Of a stretch of DNA of 64,000 bases, positions 1 through 9,092 are shown one piece after another. Source of the stretch: MA-ANB-1 sp965216445 (GTDB taxonomy: Bacteria; Actinomycetota; Acidimicrobiia; Spongiisociales; ZC4RG35). Positions within the stretch are counted from its first letter, which is position 1. The number at the start of each line of letters is the position of its first letter. The position numbers and the translations under genes are program-made. The notes under the pieces were generated by a model, which searched no databases, had not been told where the DNA came from, and was given only the letters and a program-made list of their open reading frames with translations. Where the stretch lies: positions 2,294,001 through 2,358,000 of the forward strand of contig OZ244166.1 in assembly GCA_965216445.1 (NCBI GenBank), read 5' to 3'.

Positions 1-281
1 GTGGCCGGGACAATCGGAATCCCGAATGCGGCGGCTAGGCCCTGCGCCGTAGCCAGACCAACTCTGATACCTGTATAAAGCCCAGGCCCCACGTCGACAA
101 TGATCGCGTCGAGGTCCGATGGCGACCACCCCACCTGATCGAAACAAAAGTCGATGGCAGGAACTAGAAAGGTTGCGTGGCCCACGCGATCGATCCGCGA
201 TGCTGCGGCCAGCGTCGTGGCATCCTCAACGACCGCAACCGAGGCACCCGGAGTCGCTGTCTCTATTGCAAGATACTTCAC
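1..281 (-). CDS. tsaB: TsaB, tRNA t6A synthesis pseudo-protease (partial)
   Basis: This is the 5' part of tsaB; the 3' part lies beyond the left edge. The product starts VKYLAIETATPG and carries the ASKHA signature DVGPGLYTGIRVGLATAQGL. TsaB is the inactive TsaD paralogue that scaffolds the TsaBDE complex making N6-threonylcarbamoyladenosine at tRNA position 37. The start is taken as GTG because it overlaps the tsaE stop codon in a GTGA arrangement, which indicates translational coupling. About 93 of the usual ~210-230 residues are present. Confidence 0.9.
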   Translation of the reverse strand, partial: MKYLAIETATPGASVAVVEDATTLAAASRIDRVGHATFLVPAIDFCFDQVGWSPSDLDAIIVDVGPGLYTGIRVGLATAQGLAAAFGIPIVPA

Positions 282-730
282 AAGACCGACTCCCAATCTC
301 GATCGACCCACGAGCCGAACGGTTCGAGAACCAAATGCCGATCGTCGTTCTCTTCCACAGCGATGTTGACTCGTAAGTGGTCTGCCGGAAGAGTGCTCTC
401 AATTGCATCACCCCACTCAATCACGAGAACTCCACCGCTTGCGAGACCCAACAAGTCCAGATCTTCAACTTCGTTGAGGCTGCGAAGCCGATAGATATCA
501 GCATGGACTAAACGGATGAAGCCCGATTCGTATTGGCGGGCCAGAATAAACGAAGGGCTCACCACCGACTCCTCCACACCGAGCCCGGCGGCGAGTCCCC
601 CAACAAAAAGCGTCTTGCCGGAACCGAGTTTGCCGGCCAACACAATCACGTCATCGGGCCGAATCAACGCGGCTAACCGACTGGCGAATGCACGCGTGTC
701 GTCGGGTTCTGGGCAAGAGATTTCAATCAT
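278..730 (-). CDS. tsaE: TsaE, ATPase of the t6A tRNA modification complex
   Basis: The 150-residue product is the usual size for TsaE/YjeE P-loop ATPases. The Walker A motif GKLGSGKT lies near residues 33-40, followed by the family's SPSFILARQY and HADIYRL segments and a VIEWGD block. TsaE drives turnover of TsaB-TsaD during threonylcarbamoyl transfer to A37 of ANN-decoding tRNAs in the cytoplasm. It lies 20 nt downstream of the P1-family hydrolase gene and its stop codon overlaps the tsaB start, so it is probably the penultimate gene of the nnr-alr-tsaE-tsaB run. Confidence 0.95.
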   Translation of the reverse strand: MIEISCPEPDDTRAFASRLAALIRPDDVIVLAGKLGSGKTLFVGGLAAGLGVEESVVSPSFILARQYESGFIRLVHADIYRLRSLNEVEDLDLLGLASGGVLVIEWGDAIESTLPADHLRVNIAVEENDDRHLVLEPFGSWVDRDWESVL

Positions 731-750
731 GACTGGGTCACATCATCATC

Positions 751-1635
751 TCATGAATTCGATGCCGCAAAGGCGTTTTCGATGGCACCCGAAGTCGCTC
801 CAAAAGCCGCCTCGGCCAGGGCTTCGACCTCACTCACGACTTCCCCACAGGAAACGGCGAACGCGATGTCGCCGTCATATCTCGTGTGAGCCGGTCGCAG
901 GCACACCGACAGAGCATCCTGGGCTCTGATGGAGAGACGGGTTAACTCGGAGCGGGTCAGCTTCGCGTCCGTGGCGACGACGACCAGCGTCGTGTTGGTC
1001 TGTTCTTCGTTGAAGAGCAACGGGGGGCCGGGTTCGTGATCGCCGCCGGTGAGTGACGTCCCTTCAACACTGAACACGTCACCGACGGCATTGAGGACCA
1101 CCAATGCCCCAACGGTTGCATCACCTGCACTTCGAGAGGCTGATCCGAGCCCGCCAGGTTTCAGATGCTCGAATCCCCGCCACTTGGCGACAGTAGCCCC
1201 GGTTCCGGCACCTATTAAACCGACTTCTACGGCAGCGGGACTACGTGATTTGTATGCAGACCTGCCTTGATCCGGCCCGGGGCGGACGTCGGGATTACCA
1301 GGGAAAAGGTCGAATACCACGGCAGCAGGAACGATGGGAACCCTGACTTCGCCAGCAAGGTGGCCACGTCCGTCTTCAGCCAGAGCCTTCACGACTCCGT
1401 CAGCCGCGGCGAGACCAAAAGCACTACCGCCGGTGAGCAGAATCGCCTGGCATTGCTCCACCCTCATCCCGGGTTCCAGGAGTGCAGTTTCTCTCGATCC
1501 GGGTGCGGCACCTCTCACTTCGACCGCCACGACGTTTGGCTCCGGCAATGAAACCACCGTGCATCCGGTCATCGCCTCCCGGTCTGTCCAATGTCCAACC
1601 TCGATACCCGTGACAGCTGTGATCGTGTTGTTCAA
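751..1635 (-). CDS. P1-family N-terminal-nucleophile hydrolase (DmpA/NylC type)
   Basis: The product resembles the P1/S58 family of self-cleaving hydrolases, which includes the aminopeptidase DmpA and nylon oligomer hydrolase NylC. Visible motifs are GIEVGHWTD near the N-terminus, LTGGSAFGLAAADGV, GDATVGALVVLNAVGD, and a TNTTLVVVAT segment that matches the autocleavage site where Asn-Thr is split and the new N-terminal Thr becomes the nucleophile. HTRYDGDIAFA follows. The start is placed at a TTG that overlaps the alr stop as TTGA and has GGAGGT 7 nt upstream, giving 294 residues; an upstream ATG at 1674 would add 13 residues inside alr. The physiological substrate cannot be read from sequence. 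Confidence 0.85.
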   Translation of the reverse strand: MNNTITAVTGIEVGHWTDREAMTGCTVVSLPEPNVVAVEVRGAAPGSRETALLEPGMRVEQCQAILLTGGSAFGLAAADGVVKALAEDGRGHLAGEVRVPIVPAAVVFDLFPGNPDVRPGPDQGRSAYKSRSPAAVEVGLIGAGTGATVAKWRGFEHLKPGGLGSASRSAGDATVGALVVLNAVGDVFSVEGTSLTGGDHEPGPPLLFNEEQTNTTLVVVATDAKLTRSELTRLSIRAQDALSVCLRPAHTRYDGDIAFAVSCGEVVSEVEALAEAAFGATSGAIENAFAASNS

Positions 1636-2705
1636 TTCCGGTACCTCCGGGGGACTCTTGGCCCGATGGAACAAACCACCTCATATGAAATCGTCCCGAG
1701 CTCGTCGGCCCAATCATCAGCGGTGATCGACTGGTCCCCCTGGTCTCCGATCAAGACCACCTGATCACCGATCTCTACCGGGGAATCTCCCAGGTCGATC
1801 ATCGTCTGATCCATCGTGATCGTGCCGGCCAACGGGAATGAGCCTCCGTTGACCAGAGCGCGCCCGTTCTCTGACAACTGTCGCCAGAACCCGTCGGCAT
1901 AGCCGATGGGGATCGTCGCGACGTTTGACACGGTCGGGAGCGGTCGGCGCCTCCCGTAGCTCGGACGGGCTGCCGCAGGGAGCCGTTGTACGTGCGAAAC
2001 GTGTGTGACAATGCTCATCGCCGGATGCAGGTCGACGAGGTCTCTCGTTTCGTCGCATGGGTGGAGGCCGTATAGCCCGAGCCCCACACGGCAGAAATCC
2101 CGCCGGGCCTCGGCGAAGAGGATGGCTCCAGGCGTGTTGGCCATGTGGACATAAGGCACCTCAAAATCAACAAGCTCATCGAACAGCGAAATCTGCATTT
2201 GTGTGAATTCCCTGTCGGAGTCGGCAACCGGGAAATGGGTGAAAACGCCTTCAACCTCGAGCGGAAGCGAACGGACCACCTCCATGAGACCTTCGAGCCG
2301 TTCCGGACTCACGCCAACCCGGTGCATACCGGTATCGACCTTGATATGAACTGCACCAGTGAATCCAGACTCGCCGAGGGCGGAAGCGAACTGCGGGTCA
2401 TAGACAGACGGTGTGAGGTCCCACTTCTGGAACTCACGTGCGTCGGCCAATCCCGGCTGGGACAACACAAGGATCGGAGCCCCGATGCCCGCTTCCCGGA
2501 GCCGAACACCTTCCTCGACAAGAGCTACCGCTAGTCGGGAGGCACCAGCGTCCAGTGCAGCGGCGGCGACAGGTGCATCGCCGTGCCCATACCCATCGGC
2601 TTTGACGACAGCGCATACCTCAGATGGCGCAATCAGCTCGGAGATCGCCGTGACGTTGTGTCGAACCGCGGCGAGGTCAATCACCGCATAGGTGGGCCTC
2701 ACCAT
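1632..2705 (-). CDS. alr: Alanine racemase
   Basis: The 357-residue product is a fold-type III PLP enzyme that interconverts L- and D-alanine for peptidoglycan. The PLP lysine is in AVVKADGYGHG near residue 35, and the catalytic tyrosine of the other face is in PSYGRRRPL ahead of IPIGYADGFWR. The C-terminal beta domain carries GTITMDQTMIDLG. The first codon lies inside the nnr stop region (ATGGTGA), so ATG at 2705 or GTG at 2702 could be used. Neighbouring nnr, tsaE and tsaB are commonly found beside alr in actinobacteria. Confidence 0.96.
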   Translation of the reverse strand: MVRPTYAVIDLAAVRHNVTAISELIAPSEVCAVVKADGYGHGDAPVAAAALDAGASRLAVALVEEGVRLREAGIGAPILVLSQPGLADAREFQKWDLTPSVYDPQFASALGESGFTGAVHIKVDTGMHRVGVSPERLEGLMEVVRSLPLEVEGVFTHFPVADSDREFTQMQISLFDELVDFEVPYVHMANTPGAILFAEARRDFCRVGLGLYGLHPCDETRDLVDLHPAMSIVTHVSHVQRLPAAARPSYGRRRPLPTVSNVATIPIGYADGFWRQLSENGRALVNGGSFPLAGTITMDQTMIDLGDSPVEIGDQVVLIGDQGDQSITADDWADELGTISYEVVCSIGPRVPRRYRN

Positions 2706-4066
2706 GCGTAGGTCCCAATGGCGAGGGTGAGATCGAGCGCAGTAAGAGGCCCCTTCCTACTCAACTGCTGCCCGGCTAATCCGTGGAAGTACGCTCCAGT
2801 TGTCGCGGCATCGACCGATTCGGCTCCACGCGCCCAGACTGCTGCAACCATCCCTGCCAGCACGTCTCCTGTTCCAATCGTTGCCAACTCTGGGCCACCA
2901 GTTGTGACAAGGATGGGAAGCCCACCGTCTGAGATCCGGGTGGGATTTCCCTTCAATAAGACCACGGCTTTGATTTTGGTGGCAAGAGCCCGAACAGCAA
3001 AGTTGCCTCCAGATTCGCCGGAGATCCTCACAAACTCTCCGGCATGTGGTGTGAGGATCAGCTCACAGGAGGCCTTCGTCGCAGCGTCGAGGGCGGCAGG
3101 CTGCAATCCTCCGGCGTCGACAACCACACGTTTCGCCTGATCGAGAATGGGAAGAGCTCCAGCGAGATCTTCTTCGGACAAACCTGGACCGAATACGACC
3201 ACGTCGAAACGACTCACCCTCTCTGTGGCATCGGCGAGACCGAAGTTGGGGAAACCGAGAGAGTGAGCGGCTATCGCATCATGATCAGCAGATGCAATCG
3301 CAACCGAACCTGCTCCAAATTCGACAGCGCCTTTGGCTGCGAGAATCGCGGCACCACTCATCCCTACAGATCCGCCAACAACAAGGACCGAGCCAGCCTC
3401 CCACTTGTGGGTCGTCCGCCGGCGAACAGGTCGCACGGTGTCGACATCCTCGGCGATGAACATGGAAGGTTTGCCCCCAGATATCCCAATGTCGGCCACT
3501 GTCACGGCACCGCAGTAATCAGGTCCCTCAGCGAGAACATGGCCAGTCTTCAAGCAGCCGAAGGTGACGGTCTCCACTGCTTTGAAAGCCTTCTCAAATA
3601 CCTTCCCGGTATTCGGGTCCAGTCCAGTCGGGAAATCAACAGCGACCACTGGGGCGGGGTCGGCGATCCAGGGAAACACGGACAACGGAAGACCATCTCG
3701 GACACCACCGCCAAACAGGGCGTCAACCACGACATCGGCGTCAGCCTTCTCCTCGAGTTCGGTGAGTCGAATGCCAGCCGCCCGCGCCAAGCTAGCTGCG
3801 CGTACCGCTTCGGGGGTCTTCGGAAGGTCGAGGGCATGCACAGTCACATGGGCACCGCGTCCGGCGAGGTATCGGGCCGCCACGTATCCGTCTCCGCCGT
3901 TGTTGCCTGAACCGGCCAACACGCTGACCCGCGTTCCATAGCCGACCCCCATACGTGCAGCCGCCAGGGCTACAGCGAAACCGGCTTTGTCCATGGCAGC
4001 GTCTAGATCTCCGCTGTAGGCCTGGTCGACGCGCCGGAATTCGTCGGCTGTGAGTACTGGCTTCAC
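2699..4066 (-). CDS. nnr: Bifunctional NAD(P)HX epimerase/dehydratase
   Basis: This 455-residue fusion repairs hydrated NADH and NADPH. The N-terminal YjeF_N epimerase half has the GSGNNGGDGYVAARYL loop near residues 52-67. The C-terminal ribokinase-like half (about residues 215-455) performs ADP- or ATP-dependent dehydration and shows VLVVGGSVGMSGAA, LTPHAGEF and GTGDVLAGM with the catalytic Asp. The gene is coupled to alr by a 7 nt overlap and follows acpS after 51 nt. Confidence 0.95.
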   Translation of the reverse strand: MKPVLTADEFRRVDQAYSGDLDAAMDKAGFAVALAAARMGVGYGTRVSVLAGSGNNGGDGYVAARYLAGRGAHVTVHALDLPKTPEAVRAASLARAAGIRLTELEEKADADVVVDALFGGGVRDGLPLSVFPWIADPAPVVAVDFPTGLDPNTGKVFEKAFKAVETVTFGCLKTGHVLAEGPDYCGAVTVADIGISGGKPSMFIAEDVDTVRPVRRRTTHKWEAGSVLVVGGSVGMSGAAILAAKGAVEFGAGSVAIASADHDAIAAHSLGFPNFGLADATERVSRFDVVVFGPGLSEEDLAGALPILDQAKRVVVDAGGLQPAALDAATKASCELILTPHAGEFVRISGESGGNFAVRALATKIKAVVLLKGNPTRISDGGLPILVTTGGPELATIGTGDVLAGMVAAVWARGAESVDAATTGAYFHGLAGQQLSRKGPLTALDLTLAIGTYAW

Positions 4067-4117
4067 AACACGAGGGTAACTGGGAGACCGGATGCTGAAG
4101 CCACCCGAAGGCAGTTG

Positions 4118-4495
4118 TCAGCCATCGACCCCCACAGCCACCGCCATCACCAACGCAGAGGTATCGGTGTGAGTGATGGTGACCATGACCTCGTTCACTC
4201 CGAGCATCGATGCACGTTCGGCAGCACGACCGAACATACGCACCGTGGGCTTTCCACCGCCCGTGATTTCAATCTCTTGCCAGCTGATCCGCCTCCATCC
4301 GGTACCGAGTGACTTCATCACGGCCTCCTTGCCGGCGAATCGTGCGGCGAGACGACGAGACGGTTTGGCGAACCGAAATGCGTACTCCCTTTCGTGCTCG
4401 GTGAAGCACCGCTCGGCAAATCTAGGGTATTTGTCCAATACCCGCTGAACACGATCGATATCCGCCAGGTCTACACCAAGTCCGAGAATTTGCAT
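4118..4495 (-). CDS. acpS: Holo-[acyl-carrier-protein] synthase
   Basis: AcpS transfers 4'-phosphopantetheine from CoA to acyl carrier protein. The 125-residue length is typical. The magnesium- and CoA-binding motifs are GVDLADIDRV at the N-terminus and RFAGKEAVMKSLG near residues 52-64; VTITHTDTSALV forms the last strand region. It lies 81 nt downstream of glmS and 51 nt upstream of nnr, in the same direction. Confidence 0.95.
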   Translation of the reverse strand: MQILGLGVDLADIDRVQRVLDKYPRFAERCFTEHEREYAFRFAKPSRRLAARFAGKEAVMKSLGTGWRRISWQEIEITGGGKPTVRMFGRAAERASMLGVNEVMVTITHTDTSALVMAVAVGVDG

Positions 4496-4542
4496 GGCGC
4501 AAGGCTAACCCCGGAGGATTGAGTGCGTTCTATGTTGGAAAC

Positions 4543-4558
4543 CGGCCATATATGGCCG
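4543..4558. repeat. Perfect palindrome downstream of glmS
   Basis: A 16-bp perfect palindrome, CGGCCATATATGGCCG, starts 18 nt after the glmS stop codon. A close relative, GCGGCCACATATGGCCGC on the minus strand, lies just after the rpoC stop at 35664-35681, and both are preceded by a CCTTAGG or CCTAAGG motif. It could be an mRNA 3' hairpin or a protein site; there is no U-tract to call it a terminator. Confidence 0.5.
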
Positions 4559-4576
4559 AACGTACCTAAGGAAGGG

Positions 4577-6400
4577 TTATTCGACGGTCACCGTCTTGGC
4601 GAGGTTGCGGGGTTTGTCGACGTCGAGGCCTTTGGCTTTGGCGACGTGATAAGACAGGAGCTGTAGAGGCACCACTGCGGTCACCGTACATAGGAGGTCG
4701 GGGCCGGATGGCACGGTGATTACGTGATCGGCGACCGAACCAACATCGTCACCCTCTTCTGCCACCAGCAGAATCGTTCCACCCCGAGCCTTCATCTCCT
4801 CCATGTTGGAGAGAGTCTTTGCTTGGACGTGAGTGTCCGTAGCGACACCGACCACGACCACGCCGGGTTCGATCAAGGCAATCGGACCGTGCTTCATTTC
4901 GCCTGCGGCATACCCTTCGGCCCGTACATACGCGATCTCTTTCAGCTTCAACGCACCTTCCATTGCCACGGGGAAGTCGCCAGACCGGCCCAAAAAGAAG
5001 AAGTCTCGCACATCGGCCCAAGCCTCAGTCATCTGCGCTATTGCATCGGACTGCTCCAGAACGCTTTCAACCTGGGCGGGAAGTCGGTCGAGGTCCTGGA
5101 CCAGCAGCTCGATCGCACCCGGATCCATTGTGCCTCTGATCTGGGCGAAGTACAGACCAAGCAGTTGCATCGCAACTAGCTGGGTGGTGAAGGTCTTGGT
5201 GGCCGCGACACCAATCTCGAGACCGGCCCGCGTATACAGAACCGCATCGGACTCACGGGCAAGAGCCGAGTCGACCACGTTGGACACGCCAATGACGGTG
5301 GAACCTTGAGCTTTCGCGTATCGCACCGCAGCCAGCGTGTCGATGGTCTCCCCGGATTGGCTGATCCCGATCACCAGCGACCGGGCATCCAGCACCGGAT
5401 CGCGATACCGGAACTCCGAGGCGATGTCGATCTCAACCGGCATTCGAGTCCAGCGCTCGATTGCGTACTTGGCCATCATCGCCGCGTGATAAGACGTTCC
5501 ACATGCCACCACAAAGACCTTGTCGGCAGCTCTCAGCAACTTTGGATCGATCTCGAGCTCGTTGAGCACCACGCGGCCGGAAACGACCCGCCCGGCAAGT
5601 GTGTCTGCAATGGCGTGTGGTTGCTCATAGATCTCCTTGAGCATGAAGGTCTCATAACCGCCCTTCTCAGCGGCCTCGAGATCCCACTCCACCTCACGCT
5701 CCTTGGGGGTGATGTCATTGCCATCGAGGTCGGTAACCACCACAGAGTTCTCGGTTACTTCGACGATCCTCTCGTCGTCGATCACGACCATCTGACGGGT
5801 GTGCTCCAGGAAGGCCGGAATGTCGGAAGCCAGGAAGTTTTCGCCTTCGCCTCTTCCCACCACAAGTGGCGATCCTCGTCTCGCTCCGACCAGAAGCCCG
5901 GGTTGGTCTTTTCGGCTGACGGCAAGGGCGAGAGCGCCTTCTGCTTGATTCATGACCGAACGCACGGCGTCAGCCAAAGGCAGATGTGACATCGATTCGA
6001 TCATGTGTGCCACAAGCTCGGTATCGGTGTCGGTCTGGAAGCCATGGCCTTCAGCGATGAGCTTCCGTTTGAGATCGACCCAGTTCTCGATGATCCCGTT
6101 GTGGACGACAACGACGTCGCCACTGCAATCGACATGAGGATGGGCGTTGTTCGTGTTCGGCGGACCGTGGGTCGCCCATCTGGTGTGACCGATCCCGGAA
6201 ACACCGTCGCCGACCTCCGCACCGTTCATCAGCTTCTCGAGATCGGCGATGCGGCCGGCTGTTTTGGTGACGGTGACCCCGTCTCCCCGATTGATAGCAA
6301 TCCCGGCCGAGTCGTACCCTCGGTATTCCAACCGGGCCAAACCTGGCATTAACACGTCCACCACGGGTCGCGGCCCTACGTATCCAACAATTCCACACAT
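4577..6400 (-). CDS. glmS: Glutamine-fructose-6-phosphate aminotransferase (isomerizing)
   Basis: GlmS makes glucosamine-6-phosphate from fructose-6-phosphate and glutamine, the first step to UDP-GlcNAc. The 607-residue product begins MCGIVGYVG, with Cys2 as the glutaminase nucleophile, and contains GHTRWATHG and NAHPH in the amidotransferase domain. Two SIS domains follow, with the ISQSGETIDT sugar-phosphate loop, and the C-terminus KPRNLAKTVTVE closes the active site. glmM lies upstream in the same direction, but a 293 nt spacer suggests separate regulation. I see no glmS ribozyme. Confidence 0.97.
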   Translation of the reverse strand: MCGIVGYVGPRPVVDVLMPGLARLEYRGYDSAGIAINRGDGVTVTKTAGRIADLEKLMNGAEVGDGVSGIGHTRWATHGPPNTNNAHPHVDCSGDVVVVHNGIIENWVDLKRKLIAEGHGFQTDTDTELVAHMIESMSHLPLADAVRSVMNQAEGALALAVSRKDQPGLLVGARRGSPLVVGRGEGENFLASDIPAFLEHTRQMVVIDDERIVEVTENSVVVTDLDGNDITPKEREVEWDLEAAEKGGYETFMLKEIYEQPHAIADTLAGRVVSGRVVLNELEIDPKLLRAADKVFVVACGTSYHAAMMAKYAIERWTRMPVEIDIASEFRYRDPVLDARSLVIGISQSGETIDTLAAVRYAKAQGSTVIGVSNVVDSALARESDAVLYTRAGLEIGVAATKTFTTQLVAMQLLGLYFAQIRGTMDPGAIELLVQDLDRLPAQVESVLEQSDAIAQMTEAWADVRDFFFLGRSGDFPVAMEGALKLKEIAYVRAEGYAAGEMKHGPIALIEPGVVVVGVATDTHVQAKTLSNMEEMKARGGTILLVAEEGDDVGSVADHVITVPSGPDLLCTVTAVVPLQLLSYHVAKAKGLDVDKPRNLAKTVTVE

Positions 6401-6693
6401 AACTTATGACTACCTTTGCGATTCATGGTCACGAGCACGTCGGCGCAAGTGACAGACAAACAGTTGCGGGGGTGCTGTCGGAAGCCGTGTTGATTGGCTT
6501 GCCCTACCACCTATCTCTGTTCCGGAATCGCTTCCGGGTTTTACTCAGGTGATTCACGACCGGGTCGGCCGGGAAGGCATCCGCCGAATGATTCGATGAC
6601 CTTCCTCCTCGTCACCTCGTACGAATACGAGGCCAGGCGCTTCTTGTTAGTCGACAGCATTCGATCTGGTTCTTGTTTTCCCTCCTCGTTTAC
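6401..6693 (-). other. glmM-glmS spacer with hairpins and a possible 35-codon ORF
   Basis: The 293 nt between glmM and glmS hold two clean hairpins. One, at 6615-6632, reads CCTCGTA-TTCG-TACGAGG on the minus strand and has a stable UUCG loop. The other is at 6522-6537 (CCGGAA stems). A minus-strand reading frame at 6553-6660 encodes 35 mostly basic residues beginning MLSTNKKRLASYSYEV and ending PSRPTRS. Its nearest Shine-Dalgarno-like GGAGG is about 20 nt from the ATG, too far for confident initiation. The first hairpin lies inside this frame. The spacer may be an mRNA leader for glmS or carry a small basic peptide. Confidence 0.35.
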
Positions 6694-8043
6694 TCAGCCG
6701 CCAAGTGATTGTTTGGCAACAGAAGCTATACGGTCAGCGTAGCCCGAGGCTTCGGATTTGGAAGCGGCTTCCACCATCACTCGCAGTAGGGGTTCGGTAC
6801 CCGAGGGACGGACCAGGACGCGGCCTTCGTCTCCCAGTTTGTGCTCGACGTCCTCCACTTCATCCCAAAGCTCCGCTGCGGCGTCGACATCAGCCTCACG
6901 CGGAACGGTCACGTTGACCAAAACCTGGGGATATTCGGTGATTGCCTCCTTGCGAAGCTCACGTAGCTCCTTGCCGGTGCCGGCCACCACGTTCAGGAGT
7001 CGGACCGCCGTCATCAACCCATCACCCGTGTTGCCACTGTCGGTGAAGATCACGTGACCCGACTGCTCCCCTCCGAGGAGTCCCTTGTTCTCCTCTAGGG
7101 CCTCCATGACATAACGGTCCCCTACCTTGGTGGTAACCATGTCGATACCGGCTTCTGCCATGGACTTGCGGAGTCCAATGTTCGACATCACGGTGGTGAC
7201 GAGCAGGTTGTTCTTCAGCGCATTCTGTGACTTCAGATGGCGGGCAATGATCGCCATGATCACATCCCCGTTGGCGGGCACGCCGTCCTCATCAACGGCT
7301 ATGAGCCGGTCTGCATCGCCATCGAAACTCATGCCGATTCGACCCCGGGCCGACCCGGCCAGGACTTCCGGGTGGGTGGCTCCGCAATCGAGATTGATGT
7401 TGGTCCCGTCGGGAGTGTCGGCGAAGGCAACAACGTCTGCCTTAAGCCGACGGAAGAGCTCAGGTGCCGTTTGGTAGGCAGCCCCATTGGCGCAATCAAG
7501 AGCAACCTGCAATCCGGCAAGGTTGTACTTCGATGCACCGGTCAGGTGGTCCAGATATCGGTTCAACGCGTCTTTGTCTTCGTATCGAGTGCCGATCGCG
7601 TCCCCGATTGAGGCCTTGGATCCTGCGTCGCGCAAACGGCTCTCGATGTCCGCCTCGACCTCATCCGGAAGTTTTGAGCCGCGTGAGGACAGGATCTTGA
7701 TGCCGTTGTCCTCGGCGGGGTTATGTGACGCGGATACAACAACGCCGAGCGTCGCCGCGGAAATCGAGGTCAGATGGCTGATGCCACCGCTGGGCAGGAC
7801 ACCTACATCAACTGTGTCGATTCCTACTGAGTGGAAGCCGGCCTGCAGCGCCGACGACAGCATCGAGCCTGAGCGCCGCGTGTCGCGACCCACCAAAACG
7901 GGTCCTCCGCGAAGGTACGAGCCGGCTGCTTGACCAATAGAAAGGGCTAGCTCGGCGGTCAACTCAGACCCGGCAGCCCCACGGACGCCGTCGGTGCCAA
8001 ATATCTTCTTGCCCTCTACGAGAAGCTGACGAAGGTCGGTCAT
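6694..8043 (-). CDS. glmM: Phosphoglucosamine mutase
   Basis: GlmM converts glucosamine-6-phosphate to glucosamine-1-phosphate. The 449-residue product has the four-domain phosphohexomutase layout: the phosphoserine loop VVSASHNPAEDNGIK near residues 98-112, the metal-binding DGDADR, the sugar-binding GGEQSGH, and the phosphate-binding VRPSGTEPLLRVM near the C-terminus. It follows rpsI by 41 nt, an arrangement (rplM-rpsI-glmM) usual in actinobacteria, and works with glmS in the same gene run. Confidence 0.97.
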   Translation of the reverse strand: MTDLRQLLVEGKKIFGTDGVRGAAGSELTAELALSIGQAAGSYLRGGPVLVGRDTRRSGSMLSSALQAGFHSVGIDTVDVGVLPSGGISHLTSISAATLGVVVSASHNPAEDNGIKILSSRGSKLPDEVEADIESRLRDAGSKASIGDAIGTRYEDKDALNRYLDHLTGASKYNLAGLQVALDCANGAAYQTAPELFRRLKADVVAFADTPDGTNINLDCGATHPEVLAGSARGRIGMSFDGDADRLIAVDEDGVPANGDVIMAIIARHLKSQNALKNNLLVTTVMSNIGLRKSMAEAGIDMVTTKVGDRYVMEALEENKGLLGGEQSGHVIFTDSGNTGDGLMTAVRLLNVVAGTGKELRELRKEAITEYPQVLVNVTVPREADVDAAAELWDEVEDVEHKLGDEGRVLVRPSGTEPLLRVMVEAASKSEASGYADRIASVAKQSLGG

Positions 8044-8084
8044 TGACTAACAGTCCCTCACGCATGCCTGCGCGAATTGCAGCA

Positions 8085-8477
8085 CTAGCGCTTGGTGTAC
8101 TGCGGTGCCCGACGAGCCTTGCGGAGACCGTATTTCTTGCTCTCCACAACACGGGCGTCGCGGGTCAAGAGTCCCGCCTTTTTCAGAGCTGGACGAAGCT
8201 CGGGCTCGAGTTCGATGAGGGCTCGAGCGATTCCCAGTCGCAGAGCATCGACCTGTCCGGTGGTACCGCCACCTTCCAGGGTAGCCGACACGTCGTACCG
8301 TCCTTGTGAATCAGCAATCTGCAATGGCTCCATGACACGCATCCGGGCGGCCATGGTTGGGAAGTAGTCCTCCAACGGCCGGTTGTTCAGCTTGACCGCA
8401 CCGGAGCCGTCGTAGAGACGGACTCTGGCAACAGCTTCTTTGCGACGACCGGTGGACTGGACAAGTGGCTTCGGCAT
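8085..8477 (-). CDS. rpsI: 30S ribosomal protein S9
   Basis: The 130-residue product has the S9 hallmarks: TGRRKEAVARVRL near the N-terminus, GGGTTGQVDALRLGIARAL in the middle, and the conserved tail GLRKARRAPQYTKR whose last residues reach the P-site tRNA. Its ATG overlaps the rplM stop by one nucleotide (TGATG), so it is translationally coupled. Confidence 0.98.
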   Translation of the reverse strand: MPKPLVQSTGRRKEAVARVRLYDGSGAVKLNNRPLEDYFPTMAARMRVMEPLQIADSQGRYDVSATLEGGGTTGQVDALRLGIARALIELEPELRPALKKAGLLTRDARVVESKKYGLRKARRAPQYTKR

Positions 8478-8935
8478 CAGACTTCTACCTTTCGGATGTT
8501 GAATTCAAGAGGTTGGGGCTGCTGCGCAGCATGATCGTGTTCCGGACCGGCGTAGACCTTGAGTTTGCGAACCATCCGTCTTCCCAGCTTGTTCTTGGGC
8601 AACATCCCGGTAACGGCTCGCTCGATGATCGCTTCAGGTCGGCGCTCCAACAGGCTCTCGAACGTTTCCGCCTTGATGCCTCCGGGATAGCCCGAGTGCC
8701 GGTAGTAGATCTTGGACTGGCTCTTATCCGACGTGACCGCCACCTTTTCCGCGTTGACAACAACGACGAAGTCACCACCATCGACGTGGGGGGCGAAAGT
8801 GGGTTTGTTCTTGCCACGGAGAACCTGGGCGATCTCAGACGCCAGCCGGCCTAGAGGTAGATCGGTTGCGTCGACGACCCACCATGATCGTTCGACGTCA
8901 CCAGCTTGTGGGGAGTAAGTCTTGTTGGTTTTCAT
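8477..8935 (-). CDS. rplM: 50S ribosomal protein L13
   Basis: The product matches L13, with SWWVVDATDLPLGRLAS, GDFVVVVNAEKV, YYRHSGYPGG and MLPKNKLGRRM. An upstream in-frame ATG would add 32 unrelated residues. The start is set at the ATG at 8935 because MKTNKTYSPQ fits family N-termini, the length becomes the normal ~150 residues, and GAGGAAG lies just upstream. The 157 nt between truA and this start hold no gene and probably contain the promoter or leader for rplM-rpsI. Confidence 0.96.
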   Translation of the reverse strand: MKTNKTYSPQAGDVERSWWVVDATDLPLGRLASEIAQVLRGKNKPTFAPHVDGGDFVVVVNAEKVAVTSDKSQSKIYYRHSGYPGGIKAETFESLLERRPEAIIERAVTGMLPKNKLGRRMVRKLKVYAGPEHDHAAQQPQPLEFNIRKVEV

Positions 8936-9092
8936 GAGTCTTCCTCGACAGGTCGAATCCACCTCAGCGCAGATTCCTGACCAAAAATGGGGGTGCGTTT
9001 TGGGAAACGGTTCCGCTCCGGGAACCCACATATGGTAAGCGGGACCTCCAAGAATGGGAAATCGGATTCGCGGGATCAGCCTGCCCCGACTT

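Noticed and set aside
6522..6537. Hairpin followed by GTTTT on the plus strand as a terminator
   Set aside because: No plus-strand gene precedes it, and on the minus strand, which carries the flanking genes, there is no U-tract.
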